A model generated the notes under the pieces. It was given only the letters and a program-made list of their open reading frames with translations, searched no databases and had not been told where the DNA came from. From the NCBI RefSeq assembly GCF_013375555.1, contig NZ_JABXWB010000001.1, positions 868,001-932,000 of the forward strand: a stretch of DNA of 64,000 nt, written 5' to 3'. The translations under genes were made by a program, and so were the position numbers. This document shows, piece by piece, positions 53,524-62,126 of the stretch. Source of the stretch: Sphingobium sp. EM0848. GTDB lineage: Bacteria; Pseudomonadota; Alphaproteobacteria; Sphingomonadales; Sphingomonadaceae. Each line of letters begins with the position of its first letter. Position 1 is the stretch's first letter.

Positions 53524-54870
53524 ATGAGCGAGAGCGACACTTCGATCGTGCGGCGGCGTGAGGTTCGTAGTGAGGGCGGCGCCGGCGCGGCGCGCGTGAA
53601 CGACAGCGGGCTGCAAAGCCAGTATCAACCCTACAAGGACGCAGCCTGGGGTTTCATCAACCACTGGTATCCCGCGCTGTTCAGCGAGGAACTGCCTGAG
53701 GAAGCTGTCGAGGGCATCCAGATTTGTGGCGTTCCCATTGTGCTGCGCCGGGTCAATGGCAAGATTTTCGCGCTTAAGGATCAGTGCGTGCACCGCGGCG
53801 TGCGCCTGTCGGCCAAGCCGACCTGTTTCACCAAGGATACGATCAGTTGCTGGTATCATGGCTTCACCTTCGATCTCGAAGGCGGCAAGCTGTCGACCAT
53901 CGTCGCCAATCCCGAAGATCCGCTGATCGGCACGACAGGTCTCACCACCTATCCGGTCGAGGAAGTGGCGGGAATGATCTTCGTGTTCGTGCGCGAGGAC
54001 GACTTTGCGCTGGAAGACGTGCCGCCGCTGGCGGAAGATCTGCCTTTCCGTTTCCCGGAAAGCAGCGAACGTTTCCCCCATCCGCTGTGGCCCGCGGCGC
54101 CCAGCGTTCTCGACGAGAATGCGGTGGTGAAGGGCATGCATCGCACCGGTTTCGGCGACTGGCGCATCGCCTGCGAAAATGGCTTCGATAATGCCCATAT
54201 CCTTGTCCACAAGGACAACAGCATCGTTCACGCGCTGAACTGGACCCTGCCGCTCGGTATCCTGCCGACTGCGGAGGACTGCATTGAGGTGGTCGAGGAT
54301 GAGAACGGCCCCAAGGGCATGGTCCAGTGGCTGTTCACCGATAAATGGGCGCCGGTTCTGGAAAATGAAAGGCTGGGCCTCAAGATTGAGGGAATGAACG
54401 GGCGATTCTACCGTACTTCGGTGGTGATGCCCGGAGTTCTCATGGTCGAAAACTGGCCAGAGGAACATGTCGTCCAATATGAATGGTATGTACCGATCAC
54501 CAACGACACCCATGAATATTGGGAAGTTCTGGTGAAGATTTGTCCAACGGAGGAAGACCGTAAGGCCTACGACTATCGGTTCAAGACTTTCTATAAGCCG
54601 CTGGCCTTGAATGGCTTCAACGACTGCGACATCTACGCCCGCGAAGCGATGCAGGATTTCTACGCCGATGGGAGCGGCTGGGATGACGAACAGCTCGTTT
54701 CCACCGATGTCTCCCCGATCACCTGGCGGAAGCTCGCCTCGCGCTGGAACCGCGGCATCGCCAAGGCGCCCCGTGGTGTGGAGGGCAAGATTCCGACGAC
54801 CAGCCTGCGCATGCGCCGCACGGCGGAAGGCGTGCCGCCGGGCTATAAAGTCCAGAAGATCGAGGATTGA
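53524..54870 (+). CDS. Rieske oxygenase, CarAa/2-oxoquinoline 8-monooxygenase type
   Basis: A 448-residue terminal oxygenase. The Rieske cluster ligands are C88, H90, C109 and H112 (CVHRGV...CWYHGF). The catalytic iron ligands are H225, H229 and D369 (ENGFDNAHILVHKD; NDCDIYAREAMQDFYAD). These stretches closely match carbazole dioxygenase CarAa (ENGFDPSHIYIHKD; NDDIWAREAMVDFYAD) as I remember it. The length is nearer that of 2-oxo-1,2-dihydroquinoline 8-monooxygenase (about 446) than CarAa (384). Both are homotrimers needing no beta subunit, and none is encoded here. The ATG at 53524 follows GGAGAG. Confidence 0.9.
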   Translation: MSESDTSIVRRREVRSEGGAGAARVNDSGLQSQYQPYKDAAWGFINHWYPALFSEELPEEAVEGIQICGVPIVLRRVNGKIFALKDQCVHRGVRLSAKPTCFTKDTISCWYHGFTFDLEGGKLSTIVANPEDPLIGTTGLTTYPVEEVAGMIFVFVREDDFALEDVPPLAEDLPFRFPESSERFPHPLWPAAPSVLDENAVVKGMHRTGFGDWRIACENGFDNAHILVHKDNSIVHALNWTLPLGILPTAEDCIEVVEDENGPKGMVQWLFTDKWAPVLENERLGLKIEGMNGRFYRTSVVMPGVLMVENWPEEHVVQYEWYVPITNDTHEYWEVLVKICPTEEDRKAYDYRFKTFYKPLALNGFNDCDIYAREAMQDFYADGSGWDDEQLVSTDVSPITWRKLASRWNRGIAKAPRGVEGKIPTTSLRMRRTAEGVPPGYKVQKIED

Positions 54871-54873
54871 CCC

Positions 54874-55911
54874 GTGGCCGACGCTGCTGACGTCCTCTTC
54901 GCTTTCGCTGACGGGGTGGAACGCTCCGTCAGCATGTCGCCGGGCGAAACCATACTCGACGCCGGTCTGGCCGCCGATCTGCCGCTGCTTTACCAGTGCC
55001 GGTCGGGCAGTTGCTCCAGTTGCATCGCGCGGCTGGTCGAGGGGGAAACCCGGCAAGCGGCGGGCCACACCACCTTGTTGCGCAGCGAATATGAAGCGGG
55101 CCTGCGCCTGCTGTGCCAGTCGCAGGCTGTCGGCTCCTGCCGTTTCGAACTGGGCTATGACAGTGAGGCAGGGGCGGTCAGGGCGACAAAGGCCAAGGCG
55201 TTCGTCGATGAGGTGGAACGGATCGCATCCAATGTGGTGCGCCTCAGGCTGGAACTGGCGGCCGACAATTGGGTTGATTTCCGTCCCGGCCAGTTCTTCC
55301 AGATCACTGTGCCGGATGTAGGGGCCGTGCGCAGCTATTCCCCGGCCAGCACGCCCAGGGACTTGCCCCGGATGGAATTTCTGATCCGCCTGCTGCCGGG
55401 CGGCGTCATGTCGGAATGGCTGACGAACAGGGCAAAGCCCGATGACGTCCTCGAGATAGAGGGCGCGTTCGGGGCCTTCTTCCTTCGGGAAAAGGTGCGC
55501 GCGCCGCATATCCTGGTCGCAGGCGGTACGGGTCTTGCGCCGATGCTGTCCATATTGGATGCGCTGCGGGAACAGTCGGGGCGTAGGCCGGGGATGCTGC
55601 TGAGCTTCGGCTGCACCGATCCCGATGCGCTGTTCGGCCTTGATGCGATCAGGTTGCGGGAACAATGGATGCCTACCTTCCGCTCTCGCGTCTCGGTCGA
55701 TCGAGGGGCGACCGGTAACCTGCTCTCCGGTACTCCGGTGGATGCGCTACGGCCGGAAGACGTCACCGATCCCGACACCGTGGCCTATCTCTGCGGCCCA
55801 CCCCGGATGATCGAGGCGGCCCATGCCCGGTTGGAGGCGCTAGGCGTCAAACCGGAAAACATCTTCGCGGAACAGTTCGTGCCCAGCGAAACGGCGGGAG
55901 TGACCCCATGA
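54874..55911 (+). CDS. Rieske oxygenase reductase ([2Fe-2S]-FAD-NADH)
   Basis: A 345-residue single-chain reductase. A plant-type ferredoxin domain has C42, C47, C50 and C81; the FAD site is RSYSPAS (153-159) and the NAD site GGTGLAPM (217-224), ending FAEQFV. It passes electrons from NADH straight to the Rieske protein, so no separate ferredoxin is needed. This matches the two-component makeup of 2-oxoquinoline 8-monooxygenase. The start is a GTG four bases after the oxygenase stop; the next gene overlaps its stop (ATGA). Confidence 0.93.
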   Translation: MADAADVLFAFADGVERSVSMSPGETILDAGLAADLPLLYQCRSGSCSSCIARLVEGETRQAAGHTTLLRSEYEAGLRLLCQSQAVGSCRFELGYDSEAGAVRATKAKAFVDEVERIASNVVRLRLELAADNWVDFRPGQFFQITVPDVGAVRSYSPASTPRDLPRMEFLIRLLPGGVMSEWLTNRAKPDDVLEIEGAFGAFFLREKVRAPHILVAGGTGLAPMLSILDALREQSGRRPGMLLSFGCTDPDALFGLDAIRLREQWMPTFRSRVSVDRGATGNLLSGTPVDALRPEDVTDPDTVAYLCGPPRMIEAAHARLEALGVKPENIFAEQFVPSETAGVTP

Positions 55912-57236
55912 AACCCACTGTGCAAATTCCCTTTGGGGAGCAACGGCAGAAATGGTTGGATGCGACGATTGCGCGTCTTGATCCCGAGCGGCTGAAGCGC
56001 TTGCTCTTCGCGCTCACCGATATTCACAGCCCGACCGGGGCAACGCGGAATGCCAGCGAATTCATGGCCGCGAGGCTGGGCGCTATCGGCATGAACGCGC
56101 GCTATATGCCGATGAATGAACGCACCGGCAATGTCCTCGCCGAAAGGCGGGGCAGCGGCGGCGGCGCAGCGGTGATGCTCTATTGCCCGATCGACACGCA
56201 TTTGGAGGGCAATGAGGATGACCAGCCCTGGGTCGGCCCATCCCATTTCGTTGACCTCCACCCCAAGGCGAAGCAGTTGGGCGACTGGGTTTACGGCCTC
56301 GGCGCGTCCAATCCCAAGGGGATGATTGCAACGCTGACCGAGGTGGCGACCGCGCTGATCGAGGCGGAGGTGCCGCTGACCGGCGACCTGCTCTTCGGTC
56401 TGGCCGATGGCGGCATGCCGGTCGATATTGCCGCCCGCGACCATGCGGGCATGTCGAACGGTCTGCACCATCTGCTGGCGCGCGGCGCGGCGGCGGATTT
56501 CGCCATCATCATGAAACCGTGGAACTTCGTCTATCATGAGGAACCGGGCATCGGCTGGTTCAAGCTACGCATATTGGGCAGCTACGGCTATGCCGGCGTC
56601 CCGCGCGGGACGCCCGGTTTCCGCAGTTCGATCGTGCCGGCGGCGACGGTCATCCCGGAACTGGAGCAATGGCTGATCGACTATGCCGAGCGCAACAACT
56701 CGGGCGTGGTGAAGCCCCACGGATGGATTGCGGGCATCCGTTCGGGTTCCGACGAGCGGCCGTCCTTCCCCTCGGCGGTGACGGAACTGTTCTTCGACGT
56801 GCGCATCAACCCGCGCACCAGCCCGGCGGAGGTGAAGGCGCAATTCGCTGCCTTCATGCGCGACCTGTCGGCGCGTTTCCCCGATCTGAAACTGGAATGG
56901 GAAATGTACGGCTCGGTTCCGGGCGGCACCACCGATCCCGACAACTGGATCATCCAGTCGGCTCGGCGCGGTTGGGAAGCCGTAGAGGGGCGCCCCCATC
57001 CCGTGCCCGATCCGCTGGGCGGGCAGACCGACGGCGCGGCGTTGCGGCGTTATGGCGTGCCGACTGCGCGGATCGGCTGGCCCTGGCCGGCGACGGGCTC
57101 GCCCGAACCCGTGGCCGAAGGGCTGGGCGGCATGGGCGCGACCTATATCCCCGATCTCATGCCCTGCGCACAGAAGATTGCCTATGCGCTGATCGACACA
57201 TTGACCCGCCCGCGTAGTGAACTGGGCCTTCCATAA
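55908..57236 (+). CDS. M20-peptidase-like protein with altered metal site
   Basis: A 442-residue protein with the M20/ArgE two-domain plan: SPTGATRNASEFMAARL at the start, a dimerisation domain near 205-320, and GGQTDGAALRRYGVPTARIG near the end. Key residues differ from consensus. The HxD motif is P94-I-D96, the bridging Asp is replaced in GASNPKG (N135), the usual EE pair reads LADGG (165-169), and no C-terminal HxxDE is seen. It may be a non-metal hydrolase, a lyase or a binding protein. It lies between oxygenase and amidase genes and probably acts on an amide or ring-opened intermediate. Confidence 0.72.
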   Translation: MKPTVQIPFGEQRQKWLDATIARLDPERLKRLLFALTDIHSPTGATRNASEFMAARLGAIGMNARYMPMNERTGNVLAERRGSGGGAAVMLYCPIDTHLEGNEDDQPWVGPSHFVDLHPKAKQLGDWVYGLGASNPKGMIATLTEVATALIEAEVPLTGDLLFGLADGGMPVDIAARDHAGMSNGLHHLLARGAAADFAIIMKPWNFVYHEEPGIGWFKLRILGSYGYAGVPRGTPGFRSSIVPAATVIPELEQWLIDYAERNNSGVVKPHGWIAGIRSGSDERPSFPSAVTELFFDVRINPRTSPAEVKAQFAAFMRDLSARFPDLKLEWEMYGSVPGGTTDPDNWIIQSARRGWEAVEGRPHPVPDPLGGQTDGAALRRYGVPTARIGWPWPATGSPEPVAEGLGGMGATYIPDLMPCAQKIAYALIDTLTRPRSELGLP

Positions 57237-57260
57237 TCCAAGCGAAAAAGGAGAGAAAAC

Positions 57261-58364
57261 ATGGCCAGCATGAACGCAGCGCGTGTCCATATGCCGGGCG
57301 GCGCCTTTCAGGTGGACGAAATCGACCGTCCGGTGCCCCGCGCCCATGACGTGGTGATCGCGATCAAGGCGGCGGGTGTCGTCCCCAATCTGCGCAATGT
57401 GATGAGCAATTATGGCGACCGGTCCTATCTGACGGTGCCTGAACTGCCTGCCATCTACGGTCTCGACGCCGCCGGTGTCGTGGAAGAGGTGGGCGAGATG
57501 GTGACCGGCATCGCGCCCGGCGATCGGGTCTATATCAATCCCGGCCGTTCCTGCGGTTCCTGCCATGCCTGCCGGTCCCTGGACGCGATCAACTGCACGG
57601 CTTATACCTTTCAGGGCTATTTCGGTTTCGGGCCGGCGTCGAAGCAGGTCTATCGCAACTATCCCTATGGTGGTTTCAGCCAATATGCGACTGCGCCGGC
57701 CAATGGCCTGGTCAAGCTGCCCGAAGCGGTAAGCTTCGAGCAGGCGGCCCGGTTCGGCTATCTTGGCACTGCCTATTCCGGTCTGATCAAGGCGGGCGTC
57801 GGGGCGGGGCGCACCGTGCTGATCAATGGGGCGAGCGGCACGCTGGGACTGGGCGCGGTGTTGCTGGCGCGGGCCATGGGGGCGACCCGCATCCTGGGCG
57901 TGGCACGCAACAGGGAATTGCTGGAGCGGGCACGCGCAATCGATCCCGCGCGCATCTTCGTGCTGTCGTCCGGCGATGAACCGGTGGACGAATGGGCGCA
58001 TCGCATGACCGGTGGTCTGGGCGTCGACGCGGTGCTGGACACCATGGGACCGGGCGCGCCCTCGCAGGTGATGATCGATGCGATCGGCGCGCTGCGGCGT
58101 GGTGGACGGCTGGTCGATGTGGGGGGCATGAACGCGCCCATTTCCGTCAATATGCATCAACTGATGTGCGCGCAGATCAGCCTGATCGGTTCGCTCTGGT
58201 TCACTGTCGCCGAAGGGCAGGACATGGCGGCCATGGCGGCGGCGGGGACGCTGGACCTGTCGGTGTTCGAGCATCGCATCTTCTCCCTCGATCAGGCCAA
58301 TGAGGCGCTCGCCACGGCCGAACAGCGGGCAGGTGGTTTCGTGAATGTTGTCGTCCGCCCCTGA
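57261..58364 (+). CDS. MDR (zinc-type alcohol dehydrogenase-like) oxidoreductase
   Basis: A 367-residue medium-chain reductase/dehydrogenase. The structural zinc cysteines are all present (C98, C101, C104, C112). The catalytic-zinc ligands are missing: the usual GxCxxD reads AGVVPNLRN, and GHE reads GLD (67-69). The NAD(P) site is GASGTLGLGAV. Loss of catalytic zinc suggests a reductase of an activated C=C or C=O bond rather than an alcohol dehydrogenase. In this pathway it could reduce the ring or side-chain double bond. GGAGAG precedes the ATG. Confidence 0.85.
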   Translation: MASMNAARVHMPGGAFQVDEIDRPVPRAHDVVIAIKAAGVVPNLRNVMSNYGDRSYLTVPELPAIYGLDAAGVVEEVGEMVTGIAPGDRVYINPGRSCGSCHACRSLDAINCTAYTFQGYFGFGPASKQVYRNYPYGGFSQYATAPANGLVKLPEAVSFEQAARFGYLGTAYSGLIKAGVGAGRTVLINGASGTLGLGAVLLARAMGATRILGVARNRELLERARAIDPARIFVLSSGDEPVDEWAHRMTGGLGVDAVLDTMGPGAPSQVMIDAIGALRRGGRLVDVGGMNAPISVNMHQLMCAQISLIGSLWFTVAEGQDMAAMAAAGTLDLSVFEHRIFSLDQANEALATAEQRAGGFVNVVVRP

Positions 58365-58389
58365 AACAGGCGATTGAAGGAGAAGAGAA

Positions 58390-58920
58390 ATGGTAAGACG
58401 CATCGTTACGGCGGAACGCGATGGGCGATCCTATGTCCAGTCCGATGGCGCGGTCGGCAACACGCATGATTTCGTGGCCGTGCCCGGTTTCCAGACGACC
58501 CTGGCATGGGCGGCGCCGGCCGTGCCCACCCTGCCTTTCGACGGGGCCGATCCGGTGGCGCAGGTGACGTCCATGTTGCCGACGCCTTATGGCTCCTCTC
58601 TCATCATCGTCCAGTTTCCGCCGGACAGCGTGATGGCTTCGCCGGATTTTGATCCGGTCGCCGCCGGTGCAGAACAGATGCAGTTCCTGCCCGGCCTTGC
58701 CGAAACCTTCGATGCCGATGGTTCGGGCAAGCACAAGACCCGGACCGTCGACTACGACATCATCCTGGAAGGGGAATTGTGGATGGAACTCGACGATGGC
58801 GAACTCACCCATCTGCAGGCGGGGGACGTCGTGATCCAGAACGGCACGCGCCATGCGTGGCGCAATCTGAGTGACAAGCCAGCACGCATGGCTTCGATCC
58901 TGATCGGCGGCGGCGAATAG
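58390..58920 (+). CDS. Cupin-domain protein
   Basis: A 176-residue protein with one cupin barrel in its C-terminal half: VDYDIILEGELWMELDDGE, then LQAGDVVIQNGTRHAWRNLSD. The first motif has Asp where the metal-binding HxH normally stands, and the second keeps one His. Similar stand-alone cupins are found in many aromatic clusters without known role. It could be an isomerase, a hydrolase or a binding protein. GGAGAAG lies ahead of the ATG. Confidence 0.8.
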   Translation: MVRRIVTAERDGRSYVQSDGAVGNTHDFVAVPGFQTTLAWAAPAVPTLPFDGADPVAQVTSMLPTPYGSSLIIVQFPPDSVMASPDFDPVAAGAEQMQFLPGLAETFDADGSGKHKTRTVDYDIILEGELWMELDDGELTHLQAGDVVIQNGTRHAWRNLSDKPARMASILIGGGE

Positions 58921-58977
58921 GCGTTGGGGCGTGACGCATGTCCCGCCCGCTTTGCACGACATCGGAAATAAAGTCAG

Positions 58978-60372
58978 ATGATCCGAAACGACCTTCATTA
59001 TGCTGATCTGGCGACGATTGGCGGCATGTTGCGACGGCGGGAGATTTCCGCCGTCGAACTGATGGCCCATATGCTGGAGAGGATCGCTCGCCTCGATCCG
59101 CTGCTGCATGGTTTTGCCTTCCTTGATACCGATGCCGCCCTGGAACAGGCGCGGGCGGCCGATATCCTGCTGGCGGGGGGCGACTGTGGGCCGCTGACCG
59201 GCATTCCGATCGCCGTGAAGGATCTGTTCTGGACAGCCGACATGCCGACGGCAGCGGGCATGACGATATATCGAGATTTCCGTCCTCCAGAGGACGCGAC
59301 GGTGGTGTGGCGGCTGCGGGAGGCGGGCGCGGTCATCTTCGGCAAGCTCCAGATGACGGAGGGCGCCTTTGCGATGCATCATCCCTCGGTCGAGCCGCCG
59401 GTCAATCCATGGGGTGAAGCATTGTGGACCGGCGCCTCGTCAAGCGGTTCGGGCGTGGCGGTGGCTGCGGGGTTGAGCTTTGCGTCGCTGGGATCGGACA
59501 CGGGTGGTTCCATCCGCTTCCCCGGTGTCGCCAACGGGCTGACGGGCCTGAAGCCAGGCTGGGGCCGGGTCAGCCGCCATGGGACGTTCGAACTGGCCGC
59601 CAGCCTCGATCATGTCGGGCCGATGGCGCGGTGCGCGAGCGATGCCGCGATGCTCTATGCGATTATCGCCGGACATGATCCGGCCGATCCGACAAGCTGG
59701 CCGGGTGGCCCGGACCCTCTCGATATGGATGCCGTCATCGACCTGGGCGGCTTGAGGATCGGTTACGCGCCTGCCGCTCAGGAAGGTTGCGACGCTGAAC
59801 TCGGCACCGCGATCGGGGAAGCTGTGTCGGTCTTCGCGGGCATGGGGGCTGGGCTGCAGGAGGTTTCCCTGCCCGACATGCTATCGGGCGCCGCGCAATG
59901 GGAGTTGTTGGCCGGGGTGGAGGCAGCGCTGGCGCATGCATCGACCTATCCGGCGCGGGCGGAGGAATATGGTGTGGCGCTCAGCCGCCTGATCGGCCTT
60001 GGCCGGGATGCGTCAGCCATGGCCTATCAGAAGGCGCGCCTCATCCGTATGGACCTGAGCGGACGCCTGGATGCGCTGTTGGCGGACGTCGACATGCTGA
60101 TCTTGCCTGTCCTGCCTTATGCCGCCCCGACGCTGGACCGGTTGGGCGCACTGGCCGAGGACCCGGACGCCAATACGCGGCTGATCTCCTTCACCGCGCC
60201 ATTCAATCTGAGCGGCCAGCCCGCGCTCTGCCTGCCTTGCCGGCCTACCTCGGATGGCGCTCCGCTGGGGTTTCAACTGGTTGCCGCGCGCGGGCGGGAG
60301 GATGTGCTGCTGCGGGCCGCCATCGCGTTCCAACGAGAAACGGAATGGCATCTGCGCCACCCATTCGACTGA
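58978..60372 (+). CDS. Amidase (amidase-signature family)
   Basis: A 464-residue amidase with the Ser-cisSer-Lys triad: K81 (GIPIAVKDLF), S155 (TGASSSGSG) and S178 (GSDTGGSIRFP). The family hydrolyses carboxamides, including some cyclic ones; aryl acylamidases and GatA are relatives. The lone genomic context, with no gatB or gatC, and the catabolic neighbours argue against GatA. If the pathway substrate is a lactam such as 8-hydroxy-2-oxoquinoline, this is the first candidate for opening it. Confidence 0.88.
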   Translation: MIRNDLHYADLATIGGMLRRREISAVELMAHMLERIARLDPLLHGFAFLDTDAALEQARAADILLAGGDCGPLTGIPIAVKDLFWTADMPTAAGMTIYRDFRPPEDATVVWRLREAGAVIFGKLQMTEGAFAMHHPSVEPPVNPWGEALWTGASSSGSGVAVAAGLSFASLGSDTGGSIRFPGVANGLTGLKPGWGRVSRHGTFELAASLDHVGPMARCASDAAMLYAIIAGHDPADPTSWPGGPDPLDMDAVIDLGGLRIGYAPAAQEGCDAELGTAIGEAVSVFAGMGAGLQEVSLPDMLSGAAQWELLAGVEAALAHASTYPARAEEYGVALSRLIGLGRDASAMAYQKARLIRMDLSGRLDALLADVDMLILPVLPYAAPTLDRLGALAEDPDANTRLISFTAPFNLSGQPALCLPCRPTSDGAPLGFQLVAARGREDVLLRAAIAFQRETEWHLRHPFD

Positions 60373-60400
60373 CAGGACGCCGAAGCAGGAGAGACATGGC

Positions 60401-61147
60401 ATGGAACTAAACGGTAAATTCGGCATCGTCACCGGCGGCGGTTCGGGCATGGGGCGCGCGGCGGCGCTGGCCATGGCGCGGGAAGGCGCGACTCTGCTGC
60501 TGGTCGGGCGGCGGCTCGCTCCGCTGGAGGAGGTCTGCAACGAGATCGAGGAGATGGGCGGCAAGGCTTTCGCCTACAGCGCCGATGTTTCCATCCGAGG
60601 AGAGATACAGACTGCGGTCGCGCAAGCTGTCCGTCGCTTCGGCCGTCTCGACCTTGCCTTCAACAATGCAGGCGGTCATGCCGATTTCAAGCCCATCCAC
60701 CAGATCCCCGAAGCGGAAGCCGAATGGGTGATCGACCTGAATTTCAAGGCGACCTATTGGGGCGTGAAATATCAGTTCGAAGCCATGGCGGCTTGCGGTG
60801 GCGGCGTCATCGTCAATAATGCATCGATCTTCGGCCTTAAGGCGATGCCCGGTCTGTCCCATTATGTCGCCAGCAAATTCGCGGTTGTCGGCCTGACAAA
60901 GGCGGCGGCGCTCGACGGTGCGAAGATGGGCATTCGCGTCAATGCCGTCTGTCCCGGCGGCACCCATACACCGAATTTCCTCCAGGTCACGGGCGGCGAC
61001 GCGCATGCGATGGACGATATCGTTCCCGTGGGCCGCATCGGACAACCGACCGAGGTGGCCGAGGCAGTGCTCTGGCTCATGTCCCCGCGTGCCGCCTATG
61101 TCACCGGCGCGGCGCTGTCGGTCGACGGCGGCATGTCCTGCGGCTGA
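60401..61147 (+). CDS. Short-chain dehydrogenase/reductase
   Basis: A 248-residue classical SDR: TGGGSGMG (11-18), NNAG (88-91), catalytic S142, Y155 and K159 (NNASIFGLKAMPGLSHYVASKF). The ending AALSVDGGMSCG is standard. It oxidises an alcohol or diol, or reduces a ketone, in the pathway; the substrate is not evident. The frame is open upstream, but the ATG at 60401 behind CAGGAGAG gives the normal N-terminus. Confidence 0.9.
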   Translation: MELNGKFGIVTGGGSGMGRAAALAMAREGATLLLVGRRLAPLEEVCNEIEEMGGKAFAYSADVSIRGEIQTAVAQAVRRFGRLDLAFNNAGGHADFKPIHQIPEAEAEWVIDLNFKATYWGVKYQFEAMAACGGGVIVNNASIFGLKAMPGLSHYVASKFAVVGLTKAAALDGAKMGIRVNAVCPGGTHTPNFLQVTGGDAHAMDDIVPVGRIGQPTEVAEAVLWLMSPRAAYVTGAALSVDGGMSCG

Positions 61148-61211
61148 GGCGACAGGGCGCAGAACCGCATCCCGGCATCCATTCCCCTGATTGTGCGACA
61201 GGAACAAGATT

Positions 61212-62066
61212 ATGACCATCAGCGAAGATAGTTCGAGCCGCTTCGTCACCGTGCGCGAAGGCGATGGCGAACTGAACATCCATTATAATGATCTGGGTGA
61301 CGGCGCGGAGGTTGTCGTGATGCTGCACGGTTCCGGCCCGGGAGCCAGCGGCTGGGCGAATTTCCATCGCAACCTCGACCCGCTGGTCGATGCCGGGTTT
61401 CGCGTGCTGCTGATCGATCTTCCCGGCTGGGGCAAGAGCGACAGCATCGTCAACAGCGGATCGCGGTCGGACCTCAATGCCCGGATCGTCAAGGGCGTGA
61501 TCGATGCACTGGGCATCGAGCGCATTCATGTTCTGGGCAATTCCATGGGTGGACACAGCGCCGTGGCCTTCGGCCTGACCTGCCCCGAGCAGACCGGCAA
61601 GCTGGTCCTGATGGGGGGTGGAACCGGCGGCATGAGCCTGTTCGCGCCGATGCCGACGGAAGGTATCAAGCTGCTCAACGGCTTGTACAGCAATCCCTCG
61701 TTCGAAAATCTCAAGCGCTTCAACGAGGTCTTCGTGTTCGATGCGTCGGTCCTGACAGACGAGCTGCTCGAGGCGCGCCTGGCCAATATGCTGAACCGGA
61801 AGGATCATCTGGAGAATTTCGTCAAATCGTCGGAACTCAATCCGCGCCAGTTCCCTGATTTTGGTCCTCGCCTGCCATCGCTGGCCGCCTCGACGCTGAT
61901 CGTCTGGGGGCGTCAGGACCGGGTGGTGCCGATGGATGGCGGCCTGCGTCTGGTCGCGGGGATTCCGAATTCCCGGCTGCACATCTTCAACCAGTGCGGT
62001 CACTGGGCCCAGTGGGAACATGCCGATGAATTCAACCGGATGGTGCTGGACTTCCTGCGCCACTGA
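61212..62066 (+). CDS. mhpC: 2-hydroxy-6-oxonona-2,4-dienedioate hydrolase
   Basis: A 284-residue alpha/beta hydrolase whose sequence follows E. coli MhpC almost segment for segment: [51 protein letters not shown] and [11 protein letters not shown]. The triad is S111, D236 and H264. MhpC splits the meta-cleavage product of 2,3-dihydroxyphenylpropionate into succinate and 2-hydroxypentadienoate. Its presence next to mhpB fixes the lower part of the pathway. Confidence 0.94.
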   Translation: MTISEDSSSRFVTVREGDGELNIHYNDLGDGAEVVVMLHGSGPGASGWANFHRNLDPLVDAGFRVLLIDLPGWGKSDSIVNSGSRSDLNARIVKGVIDALGIERIHVLGNSMGGHSAVAFGLTCPEQTGKLVLMGGGTGGMSLFAPMPTEGIKLLNGLYSNPSFENLKRFNEVFVFDASVLTDELLEARLANMLNRKDHLENFVKSSELNPRQFPDFGPRLPSLAASTLIVWGRQDRVVPMDGGLRLVAGIPNSRLHIFNQCGHWAQWEHADEFNRMVLDFLRH

Positions 62067-62126
62067 CGCCGCACGGAACACGCACTTGCGTTCAATGATG
62101 AAAATGCGCCGGAAAGGATTGAGGAC

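Noticed and set aside
53521..55665. 714-codon minus-strand frame antisense to the Rieske oxygenase and reductase
   Set aside because: Covers two proven genes on the other strand and spans their junction; no recognisable sequence.
56565..58403. 612-codon minus-strand frame
   Set aside because: Antisense to the M20-like and MDR genes; no signal, domain or start site.
58978..60372. GatA subunit of the tRNA amidotransferase
   Set aside because: No gatB or gatC nearby and the neighbours are catabolic genes.
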